DNA of 64,000 bases from Hymenobacter volaticus (lineage in GTDB: Bacteria > Bacteroidota > Bacteroidia > Cytophagales > Hymenobacteraceae). Each line of letters starts with the position of its first letter. Position 1 is the stretch's first letter. The position numbers were made by a program, and so were the translations under genes. Under the pieces are notes generated by a model. The model saw only the letters and a list, made by a program, of their open reading frames with translations, ran no database searches and was not told the origin of the DNA. Of the stretch, positions 29,065 to 39,041 are shown piece after piece. The stretch covers positions 1,465,501 through 1,529,500 of the forward strand of contig NZ_CP095061.1 in the NCBI RefSeq assembly GCF_022921055.1, written 5' to 3'.

Positions 29065-29267
29065 AAGAAATTGGTTTGGTTTTCGAGAAAGGAAGTGCGG
29101 AGTGGTGGCTAGCCACTTGTTTACGTGGCCAATTACTGGTTGTGTACGCACCACTTACGGGTTTGTGTTGTCTGGAGTGTAGATATAATCTGGCTGCGCC
29201 GCTGGACGTCTGCTAACTAGGTGGTACACTTGCGGCCGCGCTGCTTAACTTTTTGGTTTGTTTAGCT

Positions 29268-30682
29268 ATGTCTGTCTCTCCTGTTGAAACTGCGGCGGCA
29301 CCCGCCAAACCCTTGGTACCGTGGGTGCCGCGCTGGCGTACCCTGCTCGGCTCGGTGGCTTTCACCCGTGACCCTATTGGGCGGCTCAACGGAATTCTTT
29401 CCGAGTACGGTGACACGGTTGGGGTGTATCTAGGGGGCGTAAGGCCCGGTATTGTCACGCGCGACCCGGCGTTGGTGCAGCATATCCTGCAAAAAAACCA
29501 TCGGCGTTACCTGAAGTCCGACCTCACCCACGGCTTGATTCGCTATTTGGGCCGCGGACTGCTCACCAACGAGGGAGCCGACTGGCTGCGGCAGCGTCGC
29601 CTGATTCAACCCGGCTTTCATCGGCAGCGCTTGGCGGGCCTGACCAAGCTAATGCAAACGGCCGCCGAGGAATGGACTGCCGAACTAACGGCCCGCACGG
29701 CCACGCCCGACGGGACGGCGGTGGTAGATATTCACGAAGCCATGACGCGGGTAGCCTTTCGGATTGTGGCGCGGGCCACATTCAGTACCAGCCTTTCCGA
29801 AGCGGAAGGGGAGCGGCTAGCCGAGGTTCTAACGGAAATTCAAGCCTTCTACGTGCGCACCGTGCGCCAACCGTACCTGCGGCCGTGGTTTCGGGCCCGG
29901 GGTAGCTACCGCCACCACGACGCGCTTAGCCAAGAGCTGCGCGAGCTAATCCGGGGCTACATCCGACAGCGCCGCCAACACCCGCCCACCGACCCCGCTC
30001 AAACGCCCGACGACCTACTGCAAATGTTGCTCGACACGCGCTACGAGGATACCGGAGAGCCCATGCAGGAAGATCAACTGCTCGATGAAGTAAACATTCT
30101 GCTCGTAGCCGGCCACGAAACCTCCGCTAACGCCTTGAGCTGGCTGTTCTACCTGCTGGCCCGCCACTCTGCCGTAGCCGATAAAGTGCGCACCGAGATG
30201 CATGCGGTACAGGCCGGCCGTACCCCGAATTCAGCGACTTGCCCCAATTACCTTACTCGATGTATGTGGTGCAGGAAACGCTGCGTCTGTACCCACCCGC
30301 CTGGATTCTGGACCGGGTAGCATTGGAAGACGACGAGTTTCAAGGGCAGCCGATTCCGAAGGGTACGCTCTTTTCGCTTTATCTGTACGGCCTGCACCAC
30401 CACGCTGCTTTTTGGCCTGATGCCGAAGTATTCCGGCCTGAGCGGTTTGCGCCGGGTGCGGTGCCTGCGGTGCCTACCTACGGCTATTTGCCGTTCGGTG
30501 GCGGTCCGCGATTGTGCGTTGGCAACCACTTCGCCCTCACTGAAATACAGCTGGTTTTGCTGGAAACGCTACGTCACTTCAGCATCGAGCCCGCCACAGA
30601 AACTCCTGCAGTTCTCATGCCCCTCGTAACCCTACGCCCGCAAGGAGAAGTGCCGCTGCGGTTTAAGCGTCTGGCTCTATAG
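29268..30682 (+). CDS. Cytochrome P450, frameshifted in this sequence
   Basis: A heme-thiolate monooxygenase. The first frame starts at ATG 29268, has the I-helix motif VAGHETSANALSW and leaves frame after AVQAGRTP near 30226. The second frame continues with LPQLPYSMYVVQETLRLYPPAWILDR, containing the K-helix ExxR, and the heme loop FGGGPRLCVGNHFA (Cys at about 417). One base added to the C run at 30223-30226 gives TPEFSDLPQL and one protein of about 471 residues. The proximal sequence (VPRWRTLLGSVAFTRDPIGRL) resembles bacterial CYP102/CYP110-like soluble P450s. No redox partner gene is adjacent, and the substrate is unknown. Confidence 0.88.
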
Positions 30683-30689
30683 CGTCAAC

Positions 30690-30762
30690 TTAGCATAAAC
30701 GACTGGAGCGTTAGTTCCCCTCGGATGATGAGGGGAACTAACGCTCCAGTCGTTTATGCTAA
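30690..30762. terminator. 33-bp perfect palindrome between the P450 and TlpA-like genes
   Basis: Positions 30690-30722 pair without mismatch with 30730-30762 around a 7-base loop. It starts 7 bp after the P450 stop and ends 21 bp before the convergent gene's stop. It lacks a clean U run, so it may act by structure, as a bidirectional terminator or 3'-end stabiliser. Confidence 0.8.
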
Positions 30763-30783
30763 CTGAGGTTTCTAGCAAGTGGC

Positions 30784-32112
30784 TTACTCTGCCAACAAAC
30801 TAGCCACTGTCTTCTCGAATTCTTCGGTTTCTTGCTGGTAATATTTGCCCGTGCCGGGGCCAGAGAAGCCCGTGTGAATCTTGCGGACTTCGCCCTTCTT
30901 ATCCAAGAAAATGGTAGTAGGGAAAGCCAAGACTTTGGCTAGCTGAGGGAGCGAAGTGCTGGCCGAATCCTTGTTGGCTATGCCGGCCACGGCCAAATCG
31001 TAGCCTACATTGAGCCGCTGCTTCATCTTGAGCAGCTTCTGCGACGCTAGTTTCTGGTCGGGGGTGCGCTCGTAGCCTAAGCCGATGATTTCGACCCCGC
31101 GTTGCTTGTTTTTCTCGTACCAAGGCGCCAGAAAGTTGGTTTCGTCCATGCAGTTAGGGCACCAGGAACCGAGAATTTGCACCACCACCACTTTGCCTTT
31201 GTACTTGGGGTCGGTGGGGGAGATGCTGCCGCCTTCGTAGATACTCGGGAACTTGAAGTCGAGGCGTTTCTGACCGGGCTTCATACCCGTGAGGGCGTTG
31301 GCATCGGGCAGTTTGGCGTTGGCATCAAGCACAGCAGTCCAGGTTTCGTGGCCAGATTTGCCGCTGTAGAAGTCGCCTTTGATGTTGTTGATGTTGCCGG
31401 GCTTGTCGAGCTTCCCGTCAAACAAAAAGCCGTGGCTGCCATCAAAAGTTGACAGCATCACATGCTCGCCATCGGGCTTGTTCACCAAATTGCCCGCTAG
31501 GTAACGATAATCGCCAGTAGAAGTAAGGAAAGTACCAGTGAGTAAGGCACTATTCGTGCTATCCTGCCGGATGATGCCAACCGCTGGATACGTTTCGCCA
31601 TCATCACCCCGAAACTCGACGCGGAAGGTAGCGCCCTTCTTCATGTCGCCGTAAGTGGCCGCCATTTTGGCGTCGCCTGCAAACAAAGCAGCCGGGGATG
31701 CAGCTTTCGCGGCCGTAAATGGCACGCGGTACGGGTCTTTGCCGTCGTATTTCACCCAAGTGCCTTTCAGCTTGTCGGTGCCATCGGCCCGAACGACCAG
31801 CGCCGCATCAAACACGCCCAACCGAATGGTAGTAGAGTCGCCGGCAGTTGTGATTTCGTCGAGCTTGAGCCGCTCCTCTCCGTTGCGGAGCGTTACAGTG
31901 GGTTTGCCACCGTCGGTGGCTACGTCGAATAAAAAAGGAATTTCTTGGCCTTGCGTGGAAAGCGCACCCCGCCAGGTGCCAGCCGTAAGGGGCGTGGCCG
32001 TGCCGCCGGTAGATGATTGATTATCAGAGGAAGAGCCGGTGCCACAAGCCGCTACTAAGAGCGAAAGGCTGGCACCAAGAACCACTTTTTGGAAAAGCGA
32101 AGGAACAGACAT
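30784..32112 (-). CDS. TlpA-like thioredoxin-domain lipoprotein
   Basis: Start at ATG 32112 gives 442 residues with lipobox LVAAC and a Ser-rich spacer, so a lipoprotein. Residues of about 45-280 form a beta-rich region with no domain I can name (TWRGALSTQGQEIPFLFDV, then a DGSHGFLFDGKLDKPGN segment). The C-terminal third is a TlpA/AhpC-like thioredoxin fold with the redox motif WCPNC (C318, C321) in VVVQILGSWCPNCMDE and the cis-Pro region FPTTIFLDKKGEV. It is likely a periplasm-facing thiol reductant for cytochrome c maturation or repair of secreted proteins. It diverges from aconitase. Confidence 0.87.
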   Translation of the reverse strand: MSVPSLFQKVVLGASLSLLVAACGTGSSSDNQSSTGGTATPLTAGTWRGALSTQGQEIPFLFDVATDGGKPTVTLRNGEERLKLDEITTAGDSTTIRLGVFDAALVVRADGTDKLKGTWVKYDGKDPYRVPFTAAKAASPAALFAGDAKMAATYGDMKKGATFRVEFRGDDGETYPAVGIIRQDSTNSALLTGTFLTSTGDYRYLAGNLVNKPDGEHVMLSTFDGSHGFLFDGKLDKPGNINNIKGDFYSGKSGHETWTAVLDANAKLPDANALTGMKPGQKRLDFKFPSIYEGGSISPTDPKYKGKVVVVQILGSWCPNCMDETNFLAPWYEKNKQRGVEIIGLGYERTPDQKLASQKLLKMKQRLNVGYDLAVAGIANKDSASTSLPQLAKVLAFPTTIFLDKKGEVRKIHTGFSGPGTGKYYQQETEEFEKTVASLLAE

Positions 32113-32304
32113 AGTCAGCTTAAGAAGACAATACATTCGGCGCTAAACTACAAACCACGGAAATTGGTTTAATAAGGTAGCGTGTCAAGGTAGCACGAAG
32201 CGTCGGTTTGGTGCCTTGCTCAACCCCAATGGGCGGGCACCTGCCAACTGTTTCGCTTAAAATGCAAGAAGCACAAGCTTCGTGAGAAAGCGCGGACCAG
32301 AAAG

Positions 32305-32337
32305 TTTGGGACGCGCCCTACCAGGCGCCTATATTTG
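32305..32337 (+). promoter_or_regulatory. Aconitase promoter
   Basis: TTTG at 32305-32308, a 21-bp spacer, and TATATTTG at 32330-32337 match both halves of the Bacteroidota promoter consensus. The aconitase ATG follows at 32392, leaving a leader of about 48 bases. Confidence 0.68.
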
Positions 32338-32391
32338 CGTACCTGCTCTTACAAGTAGGTCCGTTCCCTCCACATTTTTCCTTTTCGCATT

Positions 32392-34686
32392 ATGGCGTTT
32401 GACTTAGAAATGATCAAGGCGGTGTACGCTGGCATGGGCTCCCGCATCGAAGCTGCTCGTACTGCCGTTGGTCGTCCGCTTACCCTGACCGAAAAAATCC
32501 TGTACGCTCACCTGTACGGCGGCTCTGTTTCGCAGGCATATAAGCGTGGTGTTTCCTACGTCGATTTCGCCCCCGACCGTGTGGCCATGCAGGATGCTAC
32601 CGCCCAAATGGCGCTGCTTCAGTTCATGCAGGCTGGCAAAGCCAAAGTTGCCGTCCCTAGCACCGTGCACTGCGACCACCTGATTCAGGCGAAAGTAGGA
32701 GCCGACGAGGATTTGGCCATTGCCAACTCCGAAAACAAAGAAGTATACGATTTCCTGGCTTCGGTCTCCAATAAATACGGCATCGGCTTCTGGAAGCCTG
32801 GTGCTGGTATCATTCACCAAGTGGTACTCGAAAACTACGCCTTCCCCGGCGGTTTGATGATCGGTACCGACTCGCACACTCCCAACGCGGGTGGCTTGGG
32901 CATGCTAGCCATCGGCGTAGGTGGCGCCGACGCCGTCGACGTGATGGCCGGTATGGCGTGGGAGCTGAAGTTTCCAAAGATTATCGGGGTGAAACTGACC
33001 GGTAAGCTGTCGGGCTGGACGGCTCCCAAAGACGTAATCTTGAAAGTAGCCGGTATCCTGACCGTAAAAGGCGGTACGGGCGCTATCGTGGAGTACTTCG
33101 GTGAGGGTGCCGAAAACATGTCGTGCACGGGTAAGGCGACCATCTGCAACATGGGTGCCGAAATTGGGGCTACTACGTCGGTGTTTGCATACGACGAAAG
33201 CATGGCCAACTACCTGCGTGGCACTAGCCGGGCCGAAATTGCCGACCTAGCTTCTGGTGTAGCACAGCACCTGCGTGCAGACGACGAGGTGTTTGCAAAC
33301 CCTTCTGAGTATTACGACGAACTCATTGAAATCAACCTCTCCGAGCTGGAGCCGCACGTAAACGGTCCTTTCACGCCGGATGCCGCTTGGCCGATTTCAC
33401 AGTTTGCTGCCGCTGTGCGTGAGCACGGCTGGCCCGAGAAGCTGGAAGTAGGGTTGATTGGCTCGTGCACCAACTCTTCGTACGAAGACATCACCCGCGC
33501 GGCTTCCATTGCCAGCCAAGCAGTAAGCAAGGGTCTAACCGTCAATGCAGAATTCACCGTAACGCCCGGCTCGGAGCTGGTGCGCTACACTGTGGAGCGC
33601 GACGGGTTGCTGGACACTTTCGCGCAGATGGGCGGCGTGGTATTGGCTAATGCTTGCGGTCCGTGCATCGGGCAGTGGGCGCGCCACACCGACGACCCCA
33701 AGCGCAAGAACTCCATCATCACGAGCTTCAACCGCAACTTCGCCAAGCGTAACGACGGCAACCCCAACACCCACGCTTTCGTGGCCTCGCCCGAAATCGT
33801 AACGGCCTTCGCCATTGCCGGCGACTTGACTTTCAACCCGCTCGTGGATACGCTGACCACCAAAAACGGCCAGCAAGTGAAACTTGACGCGCCGCACGGC
33901 CTGGAAATGCCGCCACAGGGTTACGCCGTAGAAGACGCCGGTTATCAGGCTCCTGCTGTAGACAGCTCTTCGGTGCAGGTTATCGTAGATCCAGGCTCCG
34001 ACCGTTTGGAGTTGCTCGACCCCTTCAAGCCATGGGAAGGCACCGACCTGAAAGGGTTGCGCCTGCTCATCAAGGCCCAAGGCAAGTGCACCACCGACCA
34101 CATTTCGATGGCCGGTCCGTGGTTGAAATACCGTGGCCACCTTGATAACATCTCTAACAACATGCTCATTGGGGCTACCAACGCCTTCAACGGCGAGGCA
34201 AACTCGGTGAAAGACGCCCTGACTTCGGGTACGCCTTACTCGCCGGTACCGGCGGTAGCGCGCAACTACAAAGCCCAAGGCATCGGCTCGGTGGTAGTGG
34301 GTGACGAGAACTACGGTGAAGGCTCCAGCCGTGAGCACGCCGCAATGGAACCACGCCACTTGGGTGTGCGCGCCATCATCGTGAAGAGCTTCGCGCGTAT
34401 CCACGAAACCAACCTGAAAAAGCAGGGCATGCTGGCCCTCACCTTTGCCAACAAGGCCGATTACGACCTTGTAGAAGAGGACGATGTTGTTGACATCCTC
34501 GGCTTGACCAGTTTCCAACCTGGTCAGCCATTGCAAGCACGTCTGCACCACTCTGATGGCGACACCGACCTCATCACCCTCAACCACACCTACAATGAGG
34601 GCCAGATTGAATGGTTTAAAGCCGGCTCGGCTCTGAACCTAATTCGTCTGAAAGAGGCGGGTGCTGCCCAAATGTCGCAGAAATAG
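32392..34686 (+). CDS. acn: Aconitate hydratase, mitochondrial type
   Basis: Aconitase interconverts citrate and isocitrate in the TCA cycle. The 764-residue protein has the three [4Fe-4S] ligands at C359 (IGSCTNSS), C422 and C425 ([11 protein letters not shown]), almost the same positions as pig mitochondrial aconitase, whose size it shares. Further motifs are [24 protein letters not shown] near 160-185, [14 protein letters not shown], and the swivel-domain segments [19 protein letters not shown] and [14 protein letters not shown]. It is a single-gene unit with its own promoter and terminator. Confidence 0.96.
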   Translation: MAFDLEMIKAVYAGMGSRIEAARTAVGRPLTLTEKILYAHLYGGSVSQAYKRGVSYVDFAPDRVAMQDATAQMALLQFMQAGKAKVAVPSTVHCDHLIQAKVGADEDLAIANSENKEVYDFLASVSNKYGIGFWKPGAGIIHQVVLENYAFPGGLMIGTDSHTPNAGGLGMLAIGVGGADAVDVMAGMAWELKFPKIIGVKLTGKLSGWTAPKDVILKVAGILTVKGGTGAIVEYFGEGAENMSCTGKATICNMGAEIGATTSVFAYDESMANYLRGTSRAEIADLASGVAQHLRADDEVFANPSEYYDELIEINLSELEPHVNGPFTPDAAWPISQFAAAVREHGWPEKLEVGLIGSCTNSSYEDITRAASIASQAVSKGLTVNAEFTVTPGSELVRYTVERDGLLDTFAQMGGVVLANACGPCIGQWARHTDDPKRKNSIITSFNRNFAKRNDGNPNTHAFVASPEIVTAFAIAGDLTFNPLVDTLTTKNGQQVKLDAPHGLEMPPQGYAVEDAGYQAPAVDSSSVQVIVDPGSDRLELLDPFKPWEGTDLKGLRLLIKAQGKCTTDHISMAGPWLKYRGHLDNISNNMLIGATNAFNGEANSVKDALTSGTPYSPVPAVARNYKAQGIGSVVVGDENYGEGSSREHAAMEPRHLGVRAIIVKSFARIHETNLKKQGMLALTFANKADYDLVEEDDVVDILGLTSFQPGQPLQARLHHSDGDTDLITLNHTYNEGQIEWFKAGSALNLIRLKEAGAAQMSQK

Positions 34687-34698
34687 TAGTGTCTGCCT

Positions 34699-34742
34699 TG
34701 AAACAAAAAGCTGCTCTATTCAGGGCAGCTTTTTGTTTTTAT
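34699..34742 (+). terminator. Terminator after aconitase
   Basis: AAACAAAAAGCTGC (34701-34714) pairs perfectly with 34725-34738 across a 10-base loop, followed by T-rich sequence. Confidence 0.85.
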
Positions 34743-34767
34743 AGGCTGGTGTTTAATCAACATAAGT

Positions 34768-35712
34768 ATGAGTGGTAGTACCAAACACCCCATTTCATTA
34801 GTTGGATTTGTCGTTACGCTTGTAGGCGCAGTTTTATTTTCTACAAAAGCAATTATTGTAAAACTAGCTTTTGCTGGTACGCACACCGATGCTCTGACGC
34901 TGCTGACGCTGCGGATGCTTTTTGCACTGCCGTTTTATGTGGTTGCTGCTTTTGCCGTGAGTAGCCGGAGCGGTAACGTAAAATTGACAGGGAAGGAGTG
35001 GGTGCTCGTTTTGGCTTTGGGTGTGCTAGGATATTACTTGAGCAGCTTGTTTGATTTTATAGGGCTGCAATACATTTCGGCGGGTCTTGAAAGATTGATT
35101 TTATTTCTATATCCAACGTTTGCCGTATTTATCAACGCTTATTTTTTCAAGCAAAAAATATCTGGTGTTCAGCGGGTGGCTTTGCTATTAACTTATGTGG
35201 GTATCGGGCTTGCGTATTTTGGAGAACTTGCCATTGATTCCAGCAACCCTAATTTCTATTTCGGGAGCTTTATGGTGTTTCTATGCGCAACTACTTATGC
35301 AGTGTACATAGTGGGTAGCGGCAGAGTAATTCCGCGCACGGGCCCCACTAAATTCACGGCCTATGCCATGCTTGCCGCTACGGGCGGAATATTCGTGCAC
35401 TTCGCAATAATGGGTGAAACTGCCAATTTTCAAGCTCAGAATGGGCTTTGGCTGTATGGATTATTATTGGCGGTAGTTGCTACTGTTATTCCTTCGTTTA
35501 TGCTGTCGTATGGCCTGAAAAGTATCGGTTCAAATAATGTAGCCATCATAAGTGGTATTGGCCCCGTGTCCACTATTATACAAGCGTATTTTATTCTAGG
35601 TGAGAAAATAGTTATGGAACAAATAATTGGGACTGCACTAGTTATTGCGGGCGTAATTTTAATTGGTTGGAAAAGAAAACCAACCCCGGTACTGGAAGAA
35701 GTTACGGCTTGA
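34768..35712 (+). CDS. EamA/DMT family membrane transporter
   Basis: The 314-residue protein has about ten hydrophobic helices in two EamA-type halves (first half to about residue 145, second from about 160) and family signatures such as GAVLFSTKAIIVKLAF and FILGEKIVMEQIIGTALVIAGVI. These are inner-membrane drug/metabolite transporters; substrates range from amino acids to nucleosides and cofactors. The gene is visibly AT-richer than the flanking genes, which hints at transfer. It is followed at 140 bp on the same strand by a TonB receptor and then nadR, so it may belong to the same uptake route. Confidence 0.88.
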   Translation: MSGSTKHPISLVGFVVTLVGAVLFSTKAIIVKLAFAGTHTDALTLLTLRMLFALPFYVVAAFAVSSRSGNVKLTGKEWVLVLALGVLGYYLSSLFDFIGLQYISAGLERLILFLYPTFAVFINAYFFKQKISGVQRVALLLTYVGIGLAYFGELAIDSSNPNFYFGSFMVFLCATTYAVYIVGSGRVIPRTGPTKFTAYAMLAATGGIFVHFAIMGETANFQAQNGLWLYGLLLAVVATVIPSFMLSYGLKSIGSNNVAIISGIGPVSTIIQAYFILGEKIVMEQIIGTALVIAGVILIGWKRKPTPVLEEVTA

Positions 35713-35852
35713 CACGCATATCAAGGAAGTCGCGTTTTATAGTTATCGGAGAGCAGAAAAAATGCTGTTTAGAGTAGATAACCGGAGGCAAGCACAGCAA
35801 TCAGGCTGTTACCTTCGTGTCGCCGCGAAGCGCGGCAGTAGCTATCATAACA
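35713..35852 (+). other. Possible structured leader before the TonB receptor
   Basis: This stretch can fold: GTTATC (about 35740) with GATAAC (about 35776), enclosing AGCA/TGCT, and further GC-rich hairpins close to the start codon. It does not match a TPP, cobalamin or preQ1 consensus that I know. It may be only a 5' UTR. Confidence 0.25.
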
Positions 35853-37864
35853 ATGAAATTAGGACTATGGGGGGCAGGGGTGTTCCTACTGCGCGTCACT
35901 GCTGGACACGCACAAACTCAACCTCAAGCTAGTTTTACCCACCCCGATACCACGCGTGCCTTACCTGAAGTGCCAGTAATCTATCAGGCCGACAAGCTGA
36001 CGCCGGTAACCTTCCTCAACGTTGATGGCCAGGCGCTAGCGCGCAAAAGCGTCGGCCAGGAGCCCTCGTTTCTGCTTTCCGAAACGCCTGCCATTACCGC
36101 TTACTCTGATGCGGGCAGCACGCAAGGGTACGCCTACTTTCGGCTGCGCGGCATCGATCAAACTCGCATCAACACCACACTGAATGGGGTGCCGCTAAAC
36201 GAGCCAGAAGACCAAGGCGCTTATTTCTCCAACCTTCCGGATATTCTCAATTCCGTTAGTGCCCTGCAGATTCAGCGGGGCGTTGGGACCACGCAAAACG
36301 GCACGGCCAGCTACGGCGGGAGCATTCAACTGTTTTCGCCCACGTTGCGAGATTCCGCACGCACCACGCTTGGGGCCGGGTATGGGTCGTACAACAGCTA
36401 CCGGATTTTCGGGGAGTATGCTAGTGGGCTGCGCAACCAGAAGGCACTCTACGTGCGGGCGTCGGAGCTACATTCGGATGGATATAAAGATAGGTCGGCC
36501 AATACCTCGCGCTCGGTGTTTGTGAGCAGCGGACTGTTTCGGGACAAAACGAGCTGGAAGTTCAACCTACTGGCCGGGCATCAGCAAAACCAGTTGGCCT
36601 GGCTCGGGGTAGCCGATTCGGTGTTGCAGCGAAACCGCCGGGCCAACGCCAACGGCACCGCCGAAAACGACCGTTTCACGCAAGCGTTGGTGCAGCTGCA
36701 AAACGATTGGCAACTAAGCGCTACTTCATTGCTAAGCACTAGTGTGTATTACTCTGCGCTGCGCGGTAACTACGACTTCGACCTCAATAACTTCCTTGGC
36801 TTGCCAAGCACCGCCGAGCTGTACAAGTACGCGTTTCAGTCGGGGTGGGCGGGGGCTTTCAGTACGTATACCCGGCGCACCCGGCACCTGACCTGGACCA
36901 GTGGCCTGCACGCTAACACCTACCAGCGGCAACATACGGGCACCGAACGAGCATTGGGCCGATTGTACCGCAACACCGGCCGCAAACAGGAACTTAGTGC
37001 CTTCAGCAAGTTGGAAGTACAGCTACAGCAATTCACGCTGTTTGCCGACGCGCAGTTCCGTGCCACCTCGTTTCGCTACGAGGGCAGTGTACCGCTCCCC
37101 ATCATCGACTGGCAGTTTTTCAACCCGAAAGTTGGGGCAAGCTTCGCGTCATCTCCCCGCACCACATTCTACTACAGCCTCGGCCGCACCAGCCGCGAGC
37201 CAACCCGCAACGATTTGTTCGGGGCAACGACGACTTGCTAGCGGACAGCACCGGGCTAGCCTTGGTAACCAGCTCGACACCAGAGTCAGTAGTGGACCAG
37301 GAGCTAGGTGTGCGGCATCAAACCGATAGGTGGCAGCTGAATCTGAATGCCTACTACATGGACTTCCGCAACGAAATCGTGCTGAATGGGCAGTTCGGCC
37401 CGAACGGCTTGGCATTAACCAACAAAGTGGAAAGCAGCTTGCGGACCGGGCTGGAAACGTCCGTACGCTACCAGCTTACCGGTCGGTTTGCCCTACTCAA
37501 CAACTCGGCTTTCAGCTACAGCCGCATTCGGGAACAGCGCGAGACGTTCGAGCCTATCCTCACGCCGCCACTCATCGTCAACCAGGAGGTGATTTACCAA
37601 GCCGGCCGCTGGACTGCTGCGCTACTCGGCCGCTACCAGAGCCGCTCCTATATCGATTTTGCCAATTCCGCCACCGTCGACGATTACATCCTGCTGAACG
37701 CGCGCGTCCAGTACGCCCGCAATGGCTACCAAGTGTCCTTGTTCGCTAACAACCTCACCAGTGCCAAGTATTTCAACAACGGCTACGTGGAAGCCGATGG
37801 CACTCGCAAATACTTCGTGCAGGCGCCGGTGAATTTCTATGTAAACGCGCAATACACTTTCTAG
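35853..37864 (+). CDS. TonB-dependent outer-membrane receptor, frameshifted in this sequence
   Basis: A plug plus 22-strand barrel receptor for active uptake of a small solute. ATG 35853 gives a signal peptide (LGLWGAGVFLLRVTAGHAQ). The plug (about 40-180) has FLLSETPAITAYSDAGSTQGYAYFRLRGID and RGVGTTQNGTASYGGSIQLF. The first frame is lost near 37224; one G added to the run of four at 37221-37224 gives NDLFGGNDDLLADSTG and joins the barrel end, which finishes FYVNAQYTF, an aromatic last residue typical of outer-membrane barrels. Corrected length is about 670 residues. The nadR gene 27 bp downstream suggests an NAD precursor as ligand, but this is inference. Confidence 0.88.
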
Positions 37865-37891
37865 CACCAGTCATTTCTTGCTACAGTCGGA

Positions 37892-38905
37892 ATGACCACA
37901 TTCCTTATGGGTTTCACCAAGGCTTTTGTATTCGGGAAGTTTATGCCCTTTCACAAGGGACACGCGGAGCTTATCAACTTTGCGCGGCAACACTGCGACC
38001 ACCTGACTGTGCTGGTATGCAGCAGCGACCAAGAGCAACTGCCTGGACCAGTACGGCAAGCGTGGCTACAAAATACCTACGCGGGTGATGCTGCCGTACG
38101 GGTTCAACTGCTGGAATATCGAGAAAGAGAACTGCCCAATACCTCGGAAACCTCCTTAGCGGTGTCGAATGTGTGGGCCGATAAATTTCGACAAGTGGTG
38201 CCCGAATGCTCGCTCCTCGTGACGTCGGAACCGTATGGGGAGTTGGTGGCGGCGCGCATGAACATTCAGCACCTGCCGTTCGATGTGGCGCGGGAAACGG
38301 TACCGATAGCAGCGTCGATTATCCGTCAGAATCCGGTGGCGTACTGGCGCTTTCTGCCCGACAGCGTTAAACCCTACTACGTGCGTAAAGTGGTGTTGCT
38401 AGGTACCGAGTCCACTGGCAAAACCACGTTGGCTACTCAACTGGCTGCGCATTTTCAGGCGTCGTTGGTAGAGGAAGCCGGCCGCGACTTAATTACCGAT
38501 TCCACTAGTTTCAGCTTAGCAGATTTGCACCGCGTGGCGCAGGAACACGCACGCCGCATTGCGCAGGCCCAGACGGGCCCTAGCGCACTCGTTATACTCG
38601 ACACCGATATCCACATCACCCAATCGTACACCAAGCTGATGTTCGGGCAGGAATTGACGGTGCTACCCGAAGTATACGCCCTCAACCGCGCCGACTTGTA
38701 TCTGTACTTGGCCGCCGATGTACCCTACGTGCAGGATGGCGGACGGCTCCCGAACGCCGACCGGCTGCGGCTAGATGTCTCGCACCGCGAAACCTTGCAG
38801 GACTACGGCATTAAGGCAGTGGAAATCAGTGGGACCTGGGCTCAGCGTTTGCAGCGGGCGATTCAGCAGGTTGAAGCGCTACTGCTTGCTAATAGCTATA
38901 ACTAG
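37892..38905 (+). CDS. nadR: NadR-type NMN adenylyltransferase / nicotinamide riboside kinase
   Basis: A two-domain salvage enzyme that phosphorylates nicotinamide riboside and adenylates NMN to NAD. The 337-residue protein has the nucleotidyltransferase motif FGKFMPFHKGH (H21, H24) in an N-terminal domain, and a C-terminal P-loop kinase with GTESTGKTTL at 171-180, EEAGRDL and a Walker B-like VILDTD. It lacks the N-terminal DNA-binding domain of enterobacterial NadR, so it is not a repressor. ATG 37907 is an alternative start. It lies 27 bp after the TonB receptor. No pnuC gene is seen nearby. Confidence 0.92.
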   Translation: MTTFLMGFTKAFVFGKFMPFHKGHAELINFARQHCDHLTVLVCSSDQEQLPGPVRQAWLQNTYAGDAAVRVQLLEYRERELPNTSETSLAVSNVWADKFRQVVPECSLLVTSEPYGELVAARMNIQHLPFDVARETVPIAASIIRQNPVAYWRFLPDSVKPYYVRKVVLLGTESTGKTTLATQLAAHFQASLVEEAGRDLITDSTSFSLADLHRVAQEHARRIAQAQTGPSALVILDTDIHITQSYTKLMFGQELTVLPEVYALNRADLYLYLAADVPYVQDGGRLPNADRLRLDVSHRETLQDYGIKAVEISGTWAQRLQRAIQQVEALLLANSYN

Positions 38906-39041
38906 AGAAGTGCAGCCGTTCATCTTCGCCTATTAGCTGTGGTAGTGCGCAAAACAACAGGGTTTGAGTCGGCCGGGTGACTTTTTCGTACTGTTGGGAT
39001 AAAGCCTATCTCCACAACACAACCATACGAAGCCTCACTAC

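Noticed and set aside
33535..34587. 350-codon open frame antisense to aconitase
   Set aside because: It is the complement of a well-supported gene; the predicted protein is His/Val/Arg-rich with no domain, as expected from GC-rich codon bias.
35713..35852. Known riboswitch (TPP or cobalamin) before the TonB receptor
   Set aside because: Neither the TPP CTGAGA/ACC core nor a B12 box could be found; kept only as a possible structured leader.
37235..37864. Stand-alone outer-membrane barrel fragment gene
   Set aside because: It is the barrel end of the TonB receptor after a one-base loss.
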